A stretch of 64,000 nt of DNA from Micromonospora kangleipakensis (GCF_004217615.1 NZ_SHLD01000001.1:6634001-6698000), one strand, 5' to 3'. Positions 1 to 9,062 are shown, counted from the stretch's first letter. The notes: generated from the letters alone by a model not told the origin. A program made the numbers and translations.

Positions 1-212
1 CGCTTCAGCTCCCCGGTGTCGCCGTCCAGGGCCTGGAGGCCACCGCAGCCGACGGCCCGCCCGCCGACCACCGCCGCCAGGTAGTGGATGTCGTCGTGGG
101 TCAGCGTCGCCTGCCCGTCCAGCCCGCCGTCGGCCGCCCGCAGCTCGCGCTGCTGCGCCGTGACCAGGGCGGCGATCTCGGGATCGGTGGCGGGACGGGA
201 TTCGATCAGCAT
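1..212 (-). CDS. GNAT family N-acetyltransferase (N-terminal part, runs off the left edge)
   Basis: About 70 residues are visible, starting at an ATG at 212. They begin MLIESRPATDPEIAALV and include the stretch AVVGGRAVGCGGLQAL followed by GELKR. This is the beta2-beta3-beta4 pattern of small GNAT acetyltransferases, where a central strand carrying GCGG leads into a (A/G)ELKR strand before the acetyl-CoA pyrophosphate loop. That CoA-binding loop and the C-terminal half lie outside the window, so the substrate cannot be judged. The gene is upstream on the chromosome's minus strand reading out of the window; it follows obg on the same strand with a gap of about 70 bases, so co-transcription is possible. 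Family call is fairly secure, specific function unknown. Confidence 0.75.
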   Translation of the reverse strand, partial: MLIESRPATDPEIAALVTAQQRELRAADGGLDGQATLTHDDIHYLAAVVGGRAVGCGGLQALDGDTGELK

Positions 213-282
213 CACGTCACGTTAAGCCGGGCGGATTTCGCGGAGGTTTCCGGCCAACGACCCGAACACGGACGGAGCCGAG

Positions 283-1770
283 CTATTCGTCGTCGTCGTC
301 CAGGTCGTCGTCGTCCAGGTCGTCGGAGAGGTCCGCGTCGAGGCCGCCGGCCTCCAGCGCGTCCTCGGGACGCCGCCGGCGGGCCTTGCGGGCGGCCAGC
401 CGCTCCGCCGCCGAGGCGCGGGTCGACTTCTCCTCCAGCCGGATGTCGGTGCCCCGGTTGCCCGGGACGAAGTCCACCCCGGCGTAGAGGGTCGGCTGCC
501 AGTCGAACTCCCGCTCGCCGATCCGCACCAGGTCGCCGGGGTCGGCGCCGGCCTTGGCCAGCTTCTCCTCGACGCCCAGGCGGGCCAGCCGGTCGGCCAG
601 GAAGCCGACGGCCTCGTCGTTGTCGAAGTTCGTCTGCCGCACCCAGCGCTCCGGCCGGACGCCCCGGACGGTGAACGAGCCGTCCTCCTCCACCTCGATG
701 GTGAAGCCGGTGTCGTCGACCGCCTTCGGGCGGATCACGATCCGGGTCGGCTCGGCCGGCGGCGCCGCCCTGCGGGCCTGCTCGACCACCTCGGCCATCG
801 CGAACATCAGCTCCTTGAGCCCCTCGCGGGTGGCCGTGGAGACCTCGAAGACCCGGAAACCGCGCGCCTCCAGGTCCGGCCGGACGATCTCGGCGAGGTC
901 CCGCCCGTCCGGTACGTCGATCTTGTTGAGCGCCACCAGCCGGGGCCGGTCGGCCAGGCCGCCGTACTCGGACAGCTCCGCCTCGATGGTGTCGATGTCG
1001 GCGAGCGGGTCCCGGCCGGGCTCCAGCGTCGCCGTGTCGACCACGTGCACCAGCACGGCGCAGCGCTCGACGTGGCGGAGGAACTCCAGCCCCAGGCCCT
1101 TGCCGGTCGCCGCGCCCGGGATCAGGCCCGGCACGTCGGCGACGGTGAAGGTGTGGTTGTCCACCCGGACCACGCCGAGGTTCGGGACCAGGGTGGTGAA
1201 GGGGTAGTCGGCGATCTTCGGCTTCGCGGCGGAGATCACCGAGATCAGCGAGGACTTGCCGGCCGACGGAAAACCGACCAGGCCGACGTCGGCGACGCTC
1301 TTCAGCTCCAGCACCACGTCCAGCCGGTCACCGGGCTCACCCAGCTCGGCGAAGCCGGGGGCCTTGCGCCGGGCGTTGGCCAGCGAGGCGTTGCCCCGCC
1401 CGCCGCGCCCGCCGCGGGCCACCTCGAAGGTGGTGCCCGCGCCGACCAGGTCGGCCAGCACCTCACCGTCGAGGCTCTGCACCACGGTGCCGTTCGGCAC
1501 CTTGATGATCAGGTCGTGGCCGTTGGCCCCGTCCCGGTTCGAGCCGGCGCCACCCTTGCCGTTCTCGGCCTTGAGGTGCGGGCGGAAGTGGAAGTCGAGC
1601 AGCGTGGTCACCTGCGCGTCGACGACCAGCGAGACGCTGCCGCCGTGCCCGCCGTTGCCGCCGTCGGGCCCGCCGAAGGGCTTGAACTTTTCCCGGTGGA
1701 TGGAGACACAGCCGTGCCCGCCGTCGCCGGCCTGCATGTGCAGGACGACCCGGTCAACGAACGTCGTCAC
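283..1770 (-). CDS. obg: GTPase Obg/CgtA
   Basis: Essential ribosome-associated GTPase of 50S maturation and stress signalling. Order of domains: Gly-rich Obg fold (about residues 1-158), G domain with P-loop GFPSAGKSS near 166-174, DVPGLI G3 near 212 and NKID G4 near 290, the OCT domain, then a C-terminal tail that is first basic (ARKARRRRP) and then almost purely Asp/Glu. I place the start at a GTG (1770) giving [11 protein letters not shown]; it has GGAAGG 9 bases upstream, whereas longer readings have no such site. Length 495 aa is normal for actinobacterial Obg. It follows rplU and rpmA on the same strand, the classic conserved ribosomal cluster, but a strong hairpin separates it from rpmA and may tune its expression. 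Confidence 0.97.
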   Translation of the reverse strand: MTTFVDRVVLHMQAGDGGHGCVSIHREKFKPFGGPDGGNGGHGGSVSLVVDAQVTTLLDFHFRPHLKAENGKGGAGSNRDGANGHDLIIKVPNGTVVQSLDGEVLADLVGAGTTFEVARGGRGGRGNASLANARRKAPGFAELGEPGDRLDVVLELKSVADVGLVGFPSAGKSSLISVISAAKPKIADYPFTTLVPNLGVVRVDNHTFTVADVPGLIPGAATGKGLGLEFLRHVERCAVLVHVVDTATLEPGRDPLADIDTIEAELSEYGGLADRPRLVALNKIDVPDGRDLAEIVRPDLEARGFRVFEVSTATREGLKELMFAMAEVVEQARRAAPPAEPTRIVIRPKAVDDTGFTIEVEEDGSFTVRGVRPERWVRQTNFDNDEAVGFLADRLARLGVEEKLAKAGADPGDLVRIGEREFDWQPTLYAGVDFVPGNRGTDIRLEEKSTRASAAERLAARKARRRRPEDALEAGGLDADLSDDLDDDDLDDDDE

Positions 1771-1814
1771 GACGCCAATCCTTCCAGCGGGGTCCACCCC
1801 CGCGTGAGAAAAGA

Positions 1815-1852
1815 CGAAGCGGGCCGGGACACGAGGTCCGCGGCCCGCTTCG
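1815..1852 (-). terminator. Hairpin with T-rich tail between rpmA and obg
   Basis: A perfect 12-bp inverted repeat (CGAAGCGGGCCG at 1815-1826 and its complement at 1841-1852), with an extra GGAC/GTCC pairing inside the loop. Read on the minus strand it is followed by TCTTTTCTC, which looks like an intrinsic terminator or attenuator placed between the rpmA stop and the obg ribosome binding site. It would let the two ribosomal protein genes be expressed above obg. Confidence 0.75.
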
Positions 1853-1860
1853 CCGGAGAA

Positions 1861-2118
1861 CTACTGCTGCGGCACCACGATGCTGACGGTCTTGCGACCG
1901 CGCTTGGTGCCGAACTGGACCGAGCCGGCAGCCAGCGCGAACAGCGTGTCGTCGCCGCCACGGCCGACCAGGTCACCGGGGTGGAACTTGGTGCCACGCT
2001 GACGGATGAGGATCTCACCCGCGCTGACGACCTGACCACCGAAGCGCTTCACGCCGAGTCGCTGGGCCGCGGAGTCACGGCCGTTACGCGAGCTGGACGC
2101 ACCCTTTTTGTGAGCCAT
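1861..2118 (-). CDS. rpmA: 50S ribosomal protein L27
   Basis: 85-residue bL27 with the typical start [19 protein letters not shown], whose N-terminal tail reaches the peptidyl transferase centre, and the conserved core GVKRFGGQ...[15 protein letters not shown] and [11 protein letters not shown]. No N-terminal cleavage extension of the kind seen in Firmicutes is present. It starts 11 bases after the rplU stop and is surely co-transcribed with it; a terminator-like hairpin follows at 1815-1852. Confidence 0.98.
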   Translation of the reverse strand: MAHKKGASSSRNGRDSAAQRLGVKRFGGQVVSAGEILIRQRGTKFHPGDLVGRGGDDTLFALAAGSVQFGTKRGRKTVSIVVPQQ

Positions 2119-2129
2119 TGGAGGACGAC

Positions 2130-2444
2130 CTACTTCCCGCTGGAGATGCCGGTCACCTTGACCTGGGTCAGCGGCTGGCGGTGACCCTGGCGCTTGTGGT
2201 AGCCGGTCTTGTTCTTGAACTTGTGGATCCGGATCTTCGGGCCCTTGGTGTGCGCGGCGATCTCGCCGGACACCGCGACCTTGGCAAGCTTCGCCGCGTC
2301 GGTCACCAGGTCGTCACCGTCGACGAGGAGCACCGCGGTGAGCTTCACCGCGTCACCGGGGGCACCGGTGAGCTTCTCGACCTCGATCACGTCGCCCTCG
2401 GCGACCTTGTACTGCTTGCCGCCGGTCTTGACGATCGCGTACAT
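2130..2444 (-). CDS. rplU: 50S ribosomal protein L21
   Basis: 104-residue bL21. Translation is taken from the ATG at 2444 ([18 protein letters not shown]), the invariant family start; it has AGGGAG about 10 bases upstream. The C-terminal signature [22 protein letters not shown] is complete, ending VKVTGIS. It is the first gene of the rplU-rpmA-obg cluster. The 165-base gap upstream to the small lipoprotein gene presumably holds its promoter, but I could not pick a convincing -35/-10 pair. Confidence 0.98.
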   Translation of the reverse strand: MYAIVKTGGKQYKVAEGDVIEVEKLTGAPGDAVKLTAVLLVDGDDLVTDAAKLAKVAVSGEIAAHTKGPKIRIHKFKNKTGYHKRQGHRQPLTQVKVTGISSGK

Positions 2445-2609
2445 CGGAGGCGGACTCCCTGTCGTTGAGGCTGCTGGCGGTCGTTCCCACGGCAACTCGC
2501 CGGGTAGCAGTGACACCGGCGGCGCGGGCACGCGGGAACTCGGCACACCAAAGTGCGCCGCAGGCAAGCGTACGCCATACCCGGCCCGCCGCCCAAACCG
2601 GGCCGCTGG

Positions 2610-2759
2610 TCAGCGCGGGCAGAGCTCGTCGAGGCGCTGCTGGAGGCGGTCGAACGAGGCGAAGCCCACTCCGAAGGGGTCGGAGTCGTTCCCGTCGGCG
2701 CAGCCCGCGCCGGTCAGCAGGACGGCGGCCACCATCGTGGCCGCGAGCGGGCGACGCAT
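2610..2759 (-). CDS. Small putative lipoprotein (49 aa)
   Basis: A 49-residue reading frame starting at the ATG at 2759, which is preceded by an excellent AGGAGGA ribosome binding site 4-5 bases away. The product starts MRRPLAATMVAAVLLTGAGC, a basic n-region, a short hydrophobic core and a cysteine resembling a lipobox, although the -3 residue is Gly instead of the usual Leu. After the Cys come only about 29 residues with DGNDSDPF and an amphipathic FDRLQQRLDEL ending. It lies between rne and rplU on the same strand. No family recognised. The strong ribosome binding site and signal-like start are the support. Confidence 0.6.
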   Translation of the reverse strand: MRRPLAATMVAAVLLTGAGCADGNDSDPFGVGFASFDRLQQRLDELCPR

Positions 2760-2877
2760 GTCTCCTCCTGTCCGAGGAGCCGCCGTCGGGCCGGGGGCCG
2801 TGGGGACGGCAGAGCCCCTCCCACCGGACACTGTTGCCGGGGAAGGGGCCCTGTCAGACTTCGCGCAGGTCAGCGCC

Positions 2878-5800
2878 TCACGGCCGGGTACGCCGACGGG
2901 CGCCGCCGCGACGGGAGCGCCGCCGGCCGGTGCCGCCCTCGGCGCCCTCCTCGTCGGCCTCGCCGTCGCCCAGCGCGTCCGGATCGTCCGCCGCGGCCAG
3001 CCGGGCCGACTCGCCCTCCTGGCTGTCGGCGACCGCCGGGGCGGCCGGCGTCTCGCTCTCGTACCGGGACAGGTCGTAGCCCATCGTGTCGTGGTAGTCC
3101 GGCTCCGTCGGCACCTCGGTGTCGGTGGCCTCGGTCACCTCGGCCACGGTCTTCTCCGGCGTGGCGGCCTTGCGGGCTCGGCGCCGCGACGAGGCGGTGC
3201 CGCCCTGCTCGGCGGCGGGGGTGGTGACGGCCGAGGCGACCGCCTTGACCTTCTCCCCCGCGCCGCCGGCCCGCGGCTTCTCCGGCACCGGCTCGGTGTG
3301 GATGATCAGGCCGCGACCCTTGCAGCACTCGCAGGTCTCGCTGAACGAATCGAGCAGGCCCGCGCCGATGCGCTTGCGGGTCATCTGCACCAGGCCGAGC
3401 GACGTGATCTCGGTGACCTGGTGCTTGGTGCGGTCCCGGCCCAGGCACTCGGTGAGCCGGCGCAGCACCAGCTCCCGGTTCGACTCCAGCACCATGTCGA
3501 TGAAGTCGATCACCACGATGCCGCCGAGGTCGCGCAGCCGGAGCTGGCGGACGATCTCCTCGGCCGCCTCCAGGTTGTTCCGGGTGACCGTCTCCTCCAG
3601 ATTGCCCCCGGAGCCGGTGTACTTGCCGGTGTTGACGTCGATGACCGTCATCGCCTCGGTCCGGTCGATCACCAGCGAACCGCCCGAGGGGAGGAAGACC
3701 TTGCGGTCGAGCCCCTTGAGGATCTGCTCGTCGATCCGGTACTCGGCGAAGACGTCGGTGGTGCCGGCGTGCCGGCGCAGCCGGGCGACCAGGTCCGGCG
3801 AGACGTGCGACAGGTACGACTCGACGATGTCGTACGACTGCTCGCCCTCGATCACCAGCTCGCGGAAGTCCTCGTTGAAGAGGTCCCGCACGACCCGGAT
3901 GACCAGGTCCGGCTCCTCGTAGAGCAGCACCGGGGCGCCACCCTCGGCCGCCTTGGCCTGGATGTCCTCCCACTGCGCCTGGAGCCGCTTGACGTCGCGG
4001 GCCAGTTCGTCCTCGCTCGCCCCCTCGGCGGCGGTCCGCACGATCACGCCCGCGCCGTCCGGAACCAGCTTCTTGAGCACGTCGCGCAGCCGCTTGCGCT
4101 CGGTGTCCGGCAGCTTCCGGCTGATGCCGGAGGCGTTGCCGTTGGGCACGTACACCAGGTGCCGGCCGGAGAGCGCGATGTGGCTGGTCAGCCGCGCGCC
4201 CTTGTGCCCGATCGGGTCCTTGGTGACCTGCACCAGCACCGAGTCGCCGGAGCGGAGCGCGTGCTCGATGGAGCGGGCCCGACCCTCCAGGCCGGTGGTG
4301 TCCCAGTTGACCTCGCCCGCGTAGAGCACGGCGTTGCGGCCGCGCCCGATGTCGACGAAGGCCGCCTCCATGCTGGGCAGGACGTTCTGCACCTTGCCCA
4401 GGTAGACGTTGCCGGCCATGGTGCCGGAGGAGTTGCGGGTGACGTAGTGCTCGACCAGCACGCCGTCCTCGAGGACCGCGATCTGGGTGCGGTCGCCGCG
4501 CTGACGGACCGCCATCACCCGGTCGACCGCTTCCCGGCGGGCCAGGAACTCCGACTCGCTCAGGATCGGCGGCCGGGTACGCCGCTGCTCCCGGCCGTCC
4601 CGGCGGCGCTGCCGCTTGGCCTCCAGCCGGGTCGAGCCGGAGACGCCCTGCACCTCGTCGACGGCCCGGCGCGGCTCACGGATCTTGACCACGGTGGGCA
4701 CGCCGTCCTCGGCGCCGCCCTCCACGTCACCGGCGCCCCGACGGCGGCGGCGGCGCCGGCGGCGGGTCAGCCCGTCGCCCTCGCCCTCCTCCTCGGCCTC
4801 CTCGGCCTCCTCGGCCTCGGCCTCGGCGCTCTCGGCCTGGATGGCCTCCTCGGCCTCCTCGTCCTCGGCGTCCTCCGCGCCGCCCTTGCCCCGGCCGCGA
4901 CCCCGGCGGCCGCGACGGCGGCGGCGACGGGCCGCGGCGCTCTCCTCGTCCTCGTCCTCCGCCTCGCCGATCTCCTCGGCCTCGACGGCGGGCTCCTCGT
5001 CGACCTCGACCTCGACCTCGGCCGGCTCCACCTCGCGGCGGGCGCGCCGACGACGGCGTCCGGTCTCGACGGGCTCCTCGACCGGCTCCTCGGCGGCCGG
5101 CGCGGGCGCGGCGGCCCGGACGACGGGCGCCTCCTCCGGCTGCGGCGCCATGAAGAGCACCGTCGGCGCGGAGAGCGCGGCCCGCCGCCGGCGGGTACGC
5201 GGCTCCGGCTGCTCGGCCGGCTGCTCACCCGGAACGGCCGCGCCAGGGGCGACGTCGCCGGTGCGGTCCTCGGCCCGAGGCGCGGTGGCGCCCTCGGCGG
5301 CCGGCGGGATCTCGGCGGCACCCGAGGCGGTCGGCGTCGGCTCCGCGGCGCTCTCCGCCACCGGGGTCCGCTGCGCGGTCTCCTCGGCCTCCCCCTCGGG
5401 GGTGACCTCCTCCTCGGCGGTCTCCTCGGCCGGGGTCGGCGCGGTGTCCGCCTGCGGCTCGGCGACGGCGTGCGGCTCGACCGTCGGCTCGGCGGCCGGG
5501 GCCACGGCCTCCGGCTCGGCGGCCGGCGGGACGGCCTTCCTCCGCCGCGTGCGGGTCACCTTGACCGGCGGGACGACCTCCTCGGAGGCCTCCTCGGCGG
5601 CGGCGGCGACCACGGGCTCCTCGGCCTCCTTGGCGGTGGTCGCCTTGCGGCGGCGCCGGGGGGTCTTCGGGGCGGCCTCCAGCTCACCCGCGACCGGGGC
5701 GAACACCTCGGCCTGGGGCGCCTCGCCGGTGGTCGTGCCGGCATCGGCTGGCGCCTCGGCCGGCGCGTTGGTCTGCTCCGGCTGGTTCAGCGGGGCGGCC

Positions 5801-5931
5801 CGGCGGCGGCTGGTCCGCTTGCGGGCCGGCGCCTTGGGCTCGGTGGTGCTGTCGGTGGTGCTGGTGTCGGCGGTTTCGCCGGCCGGCTGTGAACCGGTCC
5901 GTTCGCCGCCCTCGGGCTCGTTCTCGAGCAT
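2878..5931 (-). CDS. rne: Ribonuclease E/G family endoribonuclease
   Basis: mRNA decay and rRNA processing endonuclease. 1017 aa from the ATG at 5931 (MLENEPEGGERT), which has GGAG 7 bases upstream. The first roughly 450 residues are low complexity: alternating Pro/Ala/Glu and blocks of Arg (RRRRRRRGRRGRGRGK), probably disordered and RNA- or partner-binding; in actinobacteria this extension is N-terminal rather than C-terminal as in E. coli. The catalytic core follows: S1 domain near 508-590 (NVYLGKVQNVLPSMEAAFVD), the RNase H-like/DNase I-like part with VIDVNTGKYTG near 763 and VVIDFIDM carrying the metal-binding aspartates, and the zinc link CECCKGRG near 868. A second acidic/basic tail ends GGARRRTRP. 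It sits upstream of rplU, an arrangement common in actinobacteria. Confidence 0.95.
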   Translation of the reverse strand: MLENEPEGGERTGSQPAGETADTSTTDSTTEPKAPARKRTSRRRAAPLNQPEQTNAPAEAPADAGTTTGEAPQAEVFAPVAGELEAAPKTPRRRRKATTAKEAEEPVVAAAAEEASEEVVPPVKVTRTRRRKAVPPAAEPEAVAPAAEPTVEPHAVAEPQADTAPTPAEETAEEEVTPEGEAEETAQRTPVAESAAEPTPTASGAAEIPPAAEGATAPRAEDRTGDVAPGAAVPGEQPAEQPEPRTRRRRAALSAPTVLFMAPQPEEAPVVRAAAPAPAAEEPVEEPVETGRRRRRARREVEPAEVEVEVDEEPAVEAEEIGEAEDEDEESAAARRRRRRGRRGRGRGKGGAEDAEDEEAEEAIQAESAEAEAEEAEEAEEEGEGDGLTRRRRRRRRRGAGDVEGGAEDGVPTVVKIREPRRAVDEVQGVSGSTRLEAKRQRRRDGREQRRTRPPILSESEFLARREAVDRVMAVRQRGDRTQIAVLEDGVLVEHYVTRNSSGTMAGNVYLGKVQNVLPSMEAAFVDIGRGRNAVLYAGEVNWDTTGLEGRARSIEHALRSGDSVLVQVTKDPIGHKGARLTSHIALSGRHLVYVPNGNASGISRKLPDTERKRLRDVLKKLVPDGAGVIVRTAAEGASEDELARDVKRLQAQWEDIQAKAAEGGAPVLLYEEPDLVIRVVRDLFNEDFRELVIEGEQSYDIVESYLSHVSPDLVARLRRHAGTTDVFAEYRIDEQILKGLDRKVFLPSGGSLVIDRTEAMTVIDVNTGKYTGSGGNLEETVTRNNLEAAEEIVRQLRLRDLGGIVVIDFIDMVLESNRELVLRRLTECLGRDRTKHQVTEITSLGLVQMTRKRIGAGLLDSFSETCECCKGRGLIIHTEPVPEKPRAGGAGEKVKAVASAVTTPAAEQGGTASSRRRARKAATPEKTVAEVTEATDTEVPTEPDYHDTMGYDLSRYESETPAAPAVADSQEGESARLAAADDPDALGDGEADEEGAEGGTGRRRSRRGGARRRTRP

Positions 5932-6047
5932 GGACGTTCTCCAGTTCTGGCTGCCCCGGGCGCGGGTGAGCGCTGCCACGCAGGGTCGCCGCAAAAGTGT
6001 TTCCGCCGGGCGCGCGAGGTGCGCGACCGCCGAAGTCTGCCTGCTTG

Positions 6048-6072
6048 GAACACTGACCGTCGGTCAGTGTTC
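6048..6072. promoter_or_regulatory. Perfect 11-bp dyad, TetR-operator-like
   Basis: GAACACTGACC, GTC, GGTCAGTGTTC: two perfect 11-bp arms around a 3-bp centre, overlapping the stop codon of the DUF2344 gene and lying about 117 bp upstream of the rne start. The core TGACCGTCGGTCA resembles many TetR-family operators. No T-run follows on either strand, which argues against a simple intrinsic terminator. No TetR gene is in the window. Function inferred only. Confidence 0.5.
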
Positions 6073-6843
6073 ACCGATGGCTGTCCCGTCGCGATCCGCA
6101 TCCAACGGATCCACGATCTCGCCCTGCGCGGTCAGCGTGCCCTGCGCCAGCCGGATCACCCTCGGGGAGACCGGCGGCTCCAGGGCGGCCACCACGCGGA
6201 GGCCGGAAAGGACGTCATCGGGTCGTACGGACGGGGTGACCTGCCGCACGACCAGTTCGAGTATCGCACACGGTACGGCCGACGCCCCGGAAGGCGTCTC
6301 GGACGCGGGTACGGCATCGATGCTGATGACCGCCGCGCGCGCGTCGAAGGTCCGCCGGCCCTGCTTGGTCATCCGCTCGACCTGGATCTCCTCGGCGGCG
6401 GCGAAGGCGGAGACCGCCTGCGCCAGCACCGCCGGGTCGACCTCGGGCAGCTCGATCTGCCAGTGCGAGGCCTCGATCCGGTCAGCGAGGCTGCCGGGCC
6501 CGGCCACCACCGCGTCGAGCACGTCGAGTCCCGGCGAGAGCGCGGCGTCCAGCGCGGCGCGCAACCGGTCCGGGTCGACCGGCTCCCGGAGACCGATCTC
6601 CAGGTACTCGGCCTCGCTCGCCACCCCGGTGGGCGCGGCGCTGGCGTACGAGATCTTCGGGTGGGGGGTGAATCCCTGGGAGAAGGCGATCGGTACGCCG
6701 GCCCGGCGCAGCGCGCGCTCGAAGGCTCGGGCGAAGTCCCGGTGCGAGGTGAACCGCAGCGGTCCGCGTTTGGCGTACCGGATCCGGACGCGCTGGACGA
6801 CGGGCGCCTGCCCGCCCTCCGGCTGTGGTTTCTTGCTGATCGT
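6064..6843 (-). CDS. DUF2344 (TIGR03936-family) protein with a non-standard start codon
   Basis: Radical-SAM-linked protein of unknown function, usually fused to or next to the radical SAM gene found here immediately upstream. The reading frame runs from KKPQPEGGQAPVVQ through RIRYAKRGPLRFTSHRDFAR and QGFTPHPKISYASAAPTG to the end, which is the whole conserved family N-terminus. There is no ATG, GTG or TTG in frame before an internal Val codon at 6624, which would remove about 70 conserved residues. A clear GAGGAG site (about 6848-6853) precedes ACG (6843) and ATC (6840), so translation probably begins at one of these, or the true base at the ACG is T. From 6843 the product is 259 aa, a normal size. 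The last codons overlap the dyad at 6048-6072. Confidence 0.85.
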   Translation of the reverse strand, partial: TISKKPQPEGGQAPVVQRVRIRYAKRGPLRFTSHRDFARAFERALRRAGVPIAFSQGFTPHPKISYASAAPTGVASEAEYLEIGLREPVDPDRLRAALDAALSPGLDVLDAVVAGPGSLADRIEASHWQIELPEVDPAVLAQAVSAFAAAEEIQVERMTKQGRRTFDARAAVISIDAVPASETPSGASAVPCAILELVVRQVTPSVRPDDVLSGLRVVAALEPPVSPRVIRLAQGTLTAQGEIVDPLDADRDGTAIGEH

Positions 6844-6866
6844 CGTGCTCCTCGAGGTCAGGACCG

Positions 6867-6927
6867 GTTGATCATGAAGTTATTGTCGACGACACGCCGT
6901 GCCGGTGACAACAACTTCATGATCAAC
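6867..6927. repeat. Palindromic intergenic repeat, copy 1
   Basis: 21-bp arms (GTTGATCATGAAGTTATTGTC and its near-perfect complement, one mismatch) around a 19-base centre containing CACGCCGTG. A second copy in opposite orientation lies at 20823-20884, sharing the arms and 13 bases of the centre. Located between the radical SAM and DUF2344 genes. It looks like a REP/MITE-type mobile palindrome; as RNA it would form a long hairpin. Confidence 0.9.
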
Positions 6928-6977
6928 GCTGGCGGGCGGTCGGATCGCCGGCCGCCGCGGTCACTGCGGGAAAACGG

Positions 6978-8969
6978 TCACTGCTGGGCGCCGGACGGGA
7001 CCCTCAGGCCGGAACCGCCGATCGGGGTCAACGGGAGGAGCTTCTTCCCGGTCGGGCCGATCTGGATCTCGGTGTCCATGGACGGGCAGACGCCGCAGTC
7101 GAAGCACGGGGTCCACCGGCAGTCGTCCTGCTCGTACTCCGACAGGGAGTCCTGCCAGTCCTGCCAGAGCCAGTCCTTGTCCAGACCCGAGTCGAGGTGG
7201 TCCCAGGGCAGGACCTCCAGCTCGTCGCGCTCCCGGGTGGTGTACCAGTCGAGGTCCACGCCGAAGGTCGGCAGCACCTCGGCGGCGGCGTCCACCCAGC
7301 GCTGGTACGAGAAGTGCTCGCTCCAGCCGTCGAACCGGCCCCCGTTCTCCCAGACCCTGCGGATCACCGCGCCGACCCGGCGGTCACCGCGGCTGAGCAG
7401 GCCCTCGATCAGCGACGGTTCGCCGTCGTGGTAGCGGAACCCGATCGCCCGACCGAGCGAACGGTCCGAGTTGATCTCCTGCTTGAGCATCTTGAGCCGG
7501 CGGTCGATGACCTCCGGCCGCGCCATCGCCGCCCACTGGAACGGGGTGTGCGGCTTCGGCACGAACCCGCCGATGGAGACCGTGCAGCGGATGTCCTTCG
7601 AGCCGGTGGCGGCCCGGCCGGCCTTGATGACCTCGTGGGCCATCCGGGCGATCTGGAGCACGTCCTCGTCGGTCTCGGTGGGCAGGCCGCACATGAAGTA
7701 GAGCTTCACCTGCCGCCAGCCGTTGGTGTACGCGGTGACCACGGTGCGGATGAGGTCCTCCTCGGACACCATCTTGTTGATCACCTTGCGGATCCGCTCC
7801 GACCCGCCCTCGGGGGCGAAGGTCAGGCCGGTCCGCCGGCCGTTGCGGGACAGCTCCTGGGCCAGGTCGATGTTGAACGCGTCCACCCGGGTCGACGGCA
7901 GCGAGAGCGAGACGTTCGTGCCCTCGTACTGCTGGGCGAGGCCGGAGCACATGTCGCCGATCTCGGAGTGGTCGGCCGACGACAGCGACAGCAGGCCCAC
8001 CTCGTGGAAGCCGGAGAACTCCAGGCCGTCGCGGACCATCTGGCCGACGGTGGTGATCGACCGCTCCCGGACCGGGCGGGTGATCATGCCGGCCTGGCAG
8101 AACCGGCAACCCCGGGTGCAGCCCCGGAAGATCTCCACCGCGTACCGCTCGTGGACCGTCTCGGCGAGCGGCACGAGGGGCTTCTTCGGGTACGGCCAGG
8201 CGTCCAGGTCCATGGTGGTGCGCTTGTGCACCCGGAACGGCACGTCCGCCCGGTTCGGCACGACCCGCTGGATCCGGCCGTCGGGCAGATAGTCGACGTC
8301 GTAGAAGCGCGGCACGTAGACGCTCTCGGTGCGGGCCAGCCGCAGCAGCAGCTCGTCCCGGCCGCCCGGGGAGCCCTCGGCCTTCCACTCCCGGACGATC
8401 GTGGTGATCTCCAGGACCGCCTCCTCGCCGTCGCCGAGCACGGCGGCGTCGATGAAGTCGGCGATCGGCTCCGGGTTGAACGCGGCGTGCCCGCCGGCCA
8501 CGATCACCGGGTCGGCGTCGGTGCGGTCGGCGGCCAGCATCGGGATGCCGGCCAGGTCGATCGCGGTGAGCAGGTTGGTGTAGCCCAGCTCGGTGGAGAA
8601 CGAGATGCCGAACACGTCGAAGTCGCGTACCGAGCGGTGCGCGTCGACGGTGAACTGCGGCACGCCGTGGGCGCGCATCAGCTTCTCCAGGTCCGGCCAG
8701 ACCGCGTACGTCCGCTCGGCGAGCACGTCGGGCAGCTCGTTGAGCACCTCGTAGAGGATCTGCACGCCCTGGTTGGGCAGGCCCACCTCGTACGCGTCGG
8801 GATACATCAGCGCCCAGCGGACGACCGCCGCGTCCCAGTCCTTGACCACCGCACCCAGCTCGCCACCGACGTACTGGATGGGCTTGGTCACCTGGGGCAG
8901 CAGTGGCTCAAGCTGGGGCCAGACGGAGTTGGCCGCGGCGGGGCGCGGCGTCGTGGACGGGACGCTCAT
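6978..8969 (-). CDS. TIGR03960-family B12-binding-like radical SAM protein
   Basis: Radical SAM enzyme of unknown substrate; 663 aa from the ATG at 8969 (MSVPSTTPRP). An N-terminal cobalamin-binding-like Rossmann part (residues about 40-230, with VGLPNQGVQILYEVLN and DADPVIVAGGHAAFNPEP) is followed by the SAM core with the cluster motif CTRGCRFC near residue 286. Near the C-terminus is a cysteine group, CRWTPCFDCGVC near 620, which could hold a second Fe-S cluster. No good ribosome binding site is visible, so a leaderless or weak start is possible; a TTG at 8978 is the alternative. It is followed on the same strand by the DUF2344 gene, its usual partner, with a palindromic repeat in between. 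Confidence 0.93.
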   Translation of the reverse strand: MSVPSTTPRPAAANSVWPQLEPLLPQVTKPIQYVGGELGAVVKDWDAAVVRWALMYPDAYEVGLPNQGVQILYEVLNELPDVLAERTYAVWPDLEKLMRAHGVPQFTVDAHRSVRDFDVFGISFSTELGYTNLLTAIDLAGIPMLAADRTDADPVIVAGGHAAFNPEPIADFIDAAVLGDGEEAVLEITTIVREWKAEGSPGGRDELLLRLARTESVYVPRFYDVDYLPDGRIQRVVPNRADVPFRVHKRTTMDLDAWPYPKKPLVPLAETVHERYAVEIFRGCTRGCRFCQAGMITRPVRERSITTVGQMVRDGLEFSGFHEVGLLSLSSADHSEIGDMCSGLAQQYEGTNVSLSLPSTRVDAFNIDLAQELSRNGRRTGLTFAPEGGSERIRKVINKMVSEEDLIRTVVTAYTNGWRQVKLYFMCGLPTETDEDVLQIARMAHEVIKAGRAATGSKDIRCTVSIGGFVPKPHTPFQWAAMARPEVIDRRLKMLKQEINSDRSLGRAIGFRYHDGEPSLIEGLLSRGDRRVGAVIRRVWENGGRFDGWSEHFSYQRWVDAAAEVLPTFGVDLDWYTTRERDELEVLPWDHLDSGLDKDWLWQDWQDSLSEYEQDDCRWTPCFDCGVCPSMDTEIQIGPTGKKLLPLTPIGGSGLRVPSGAQQ

Positions 8970-9062
8970 GATGCCCAAGGGTACGCGCCCGTCCGCCGGA
9001 CACCGCGCCGCACCGCCCGCCGGCCCGGTCGCCCATGCCGGGAGGAACCGGACCGCCAGCGG

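Noticed and set aside
2209..5892. Very long plus-strand open frame (over 1200 codons) opposite rne
   Set aside because: It is the complement of the rne coding frame. High GC at third positions keeps the antisense frame open; the text is Arg/Gly/Leu repeats without any family resemblance.
6048..6072. Dyad as an intrinsic terminator
   Set aside because: No T-run follows on either strand; an operator-like reading fits better, though neither is proven.
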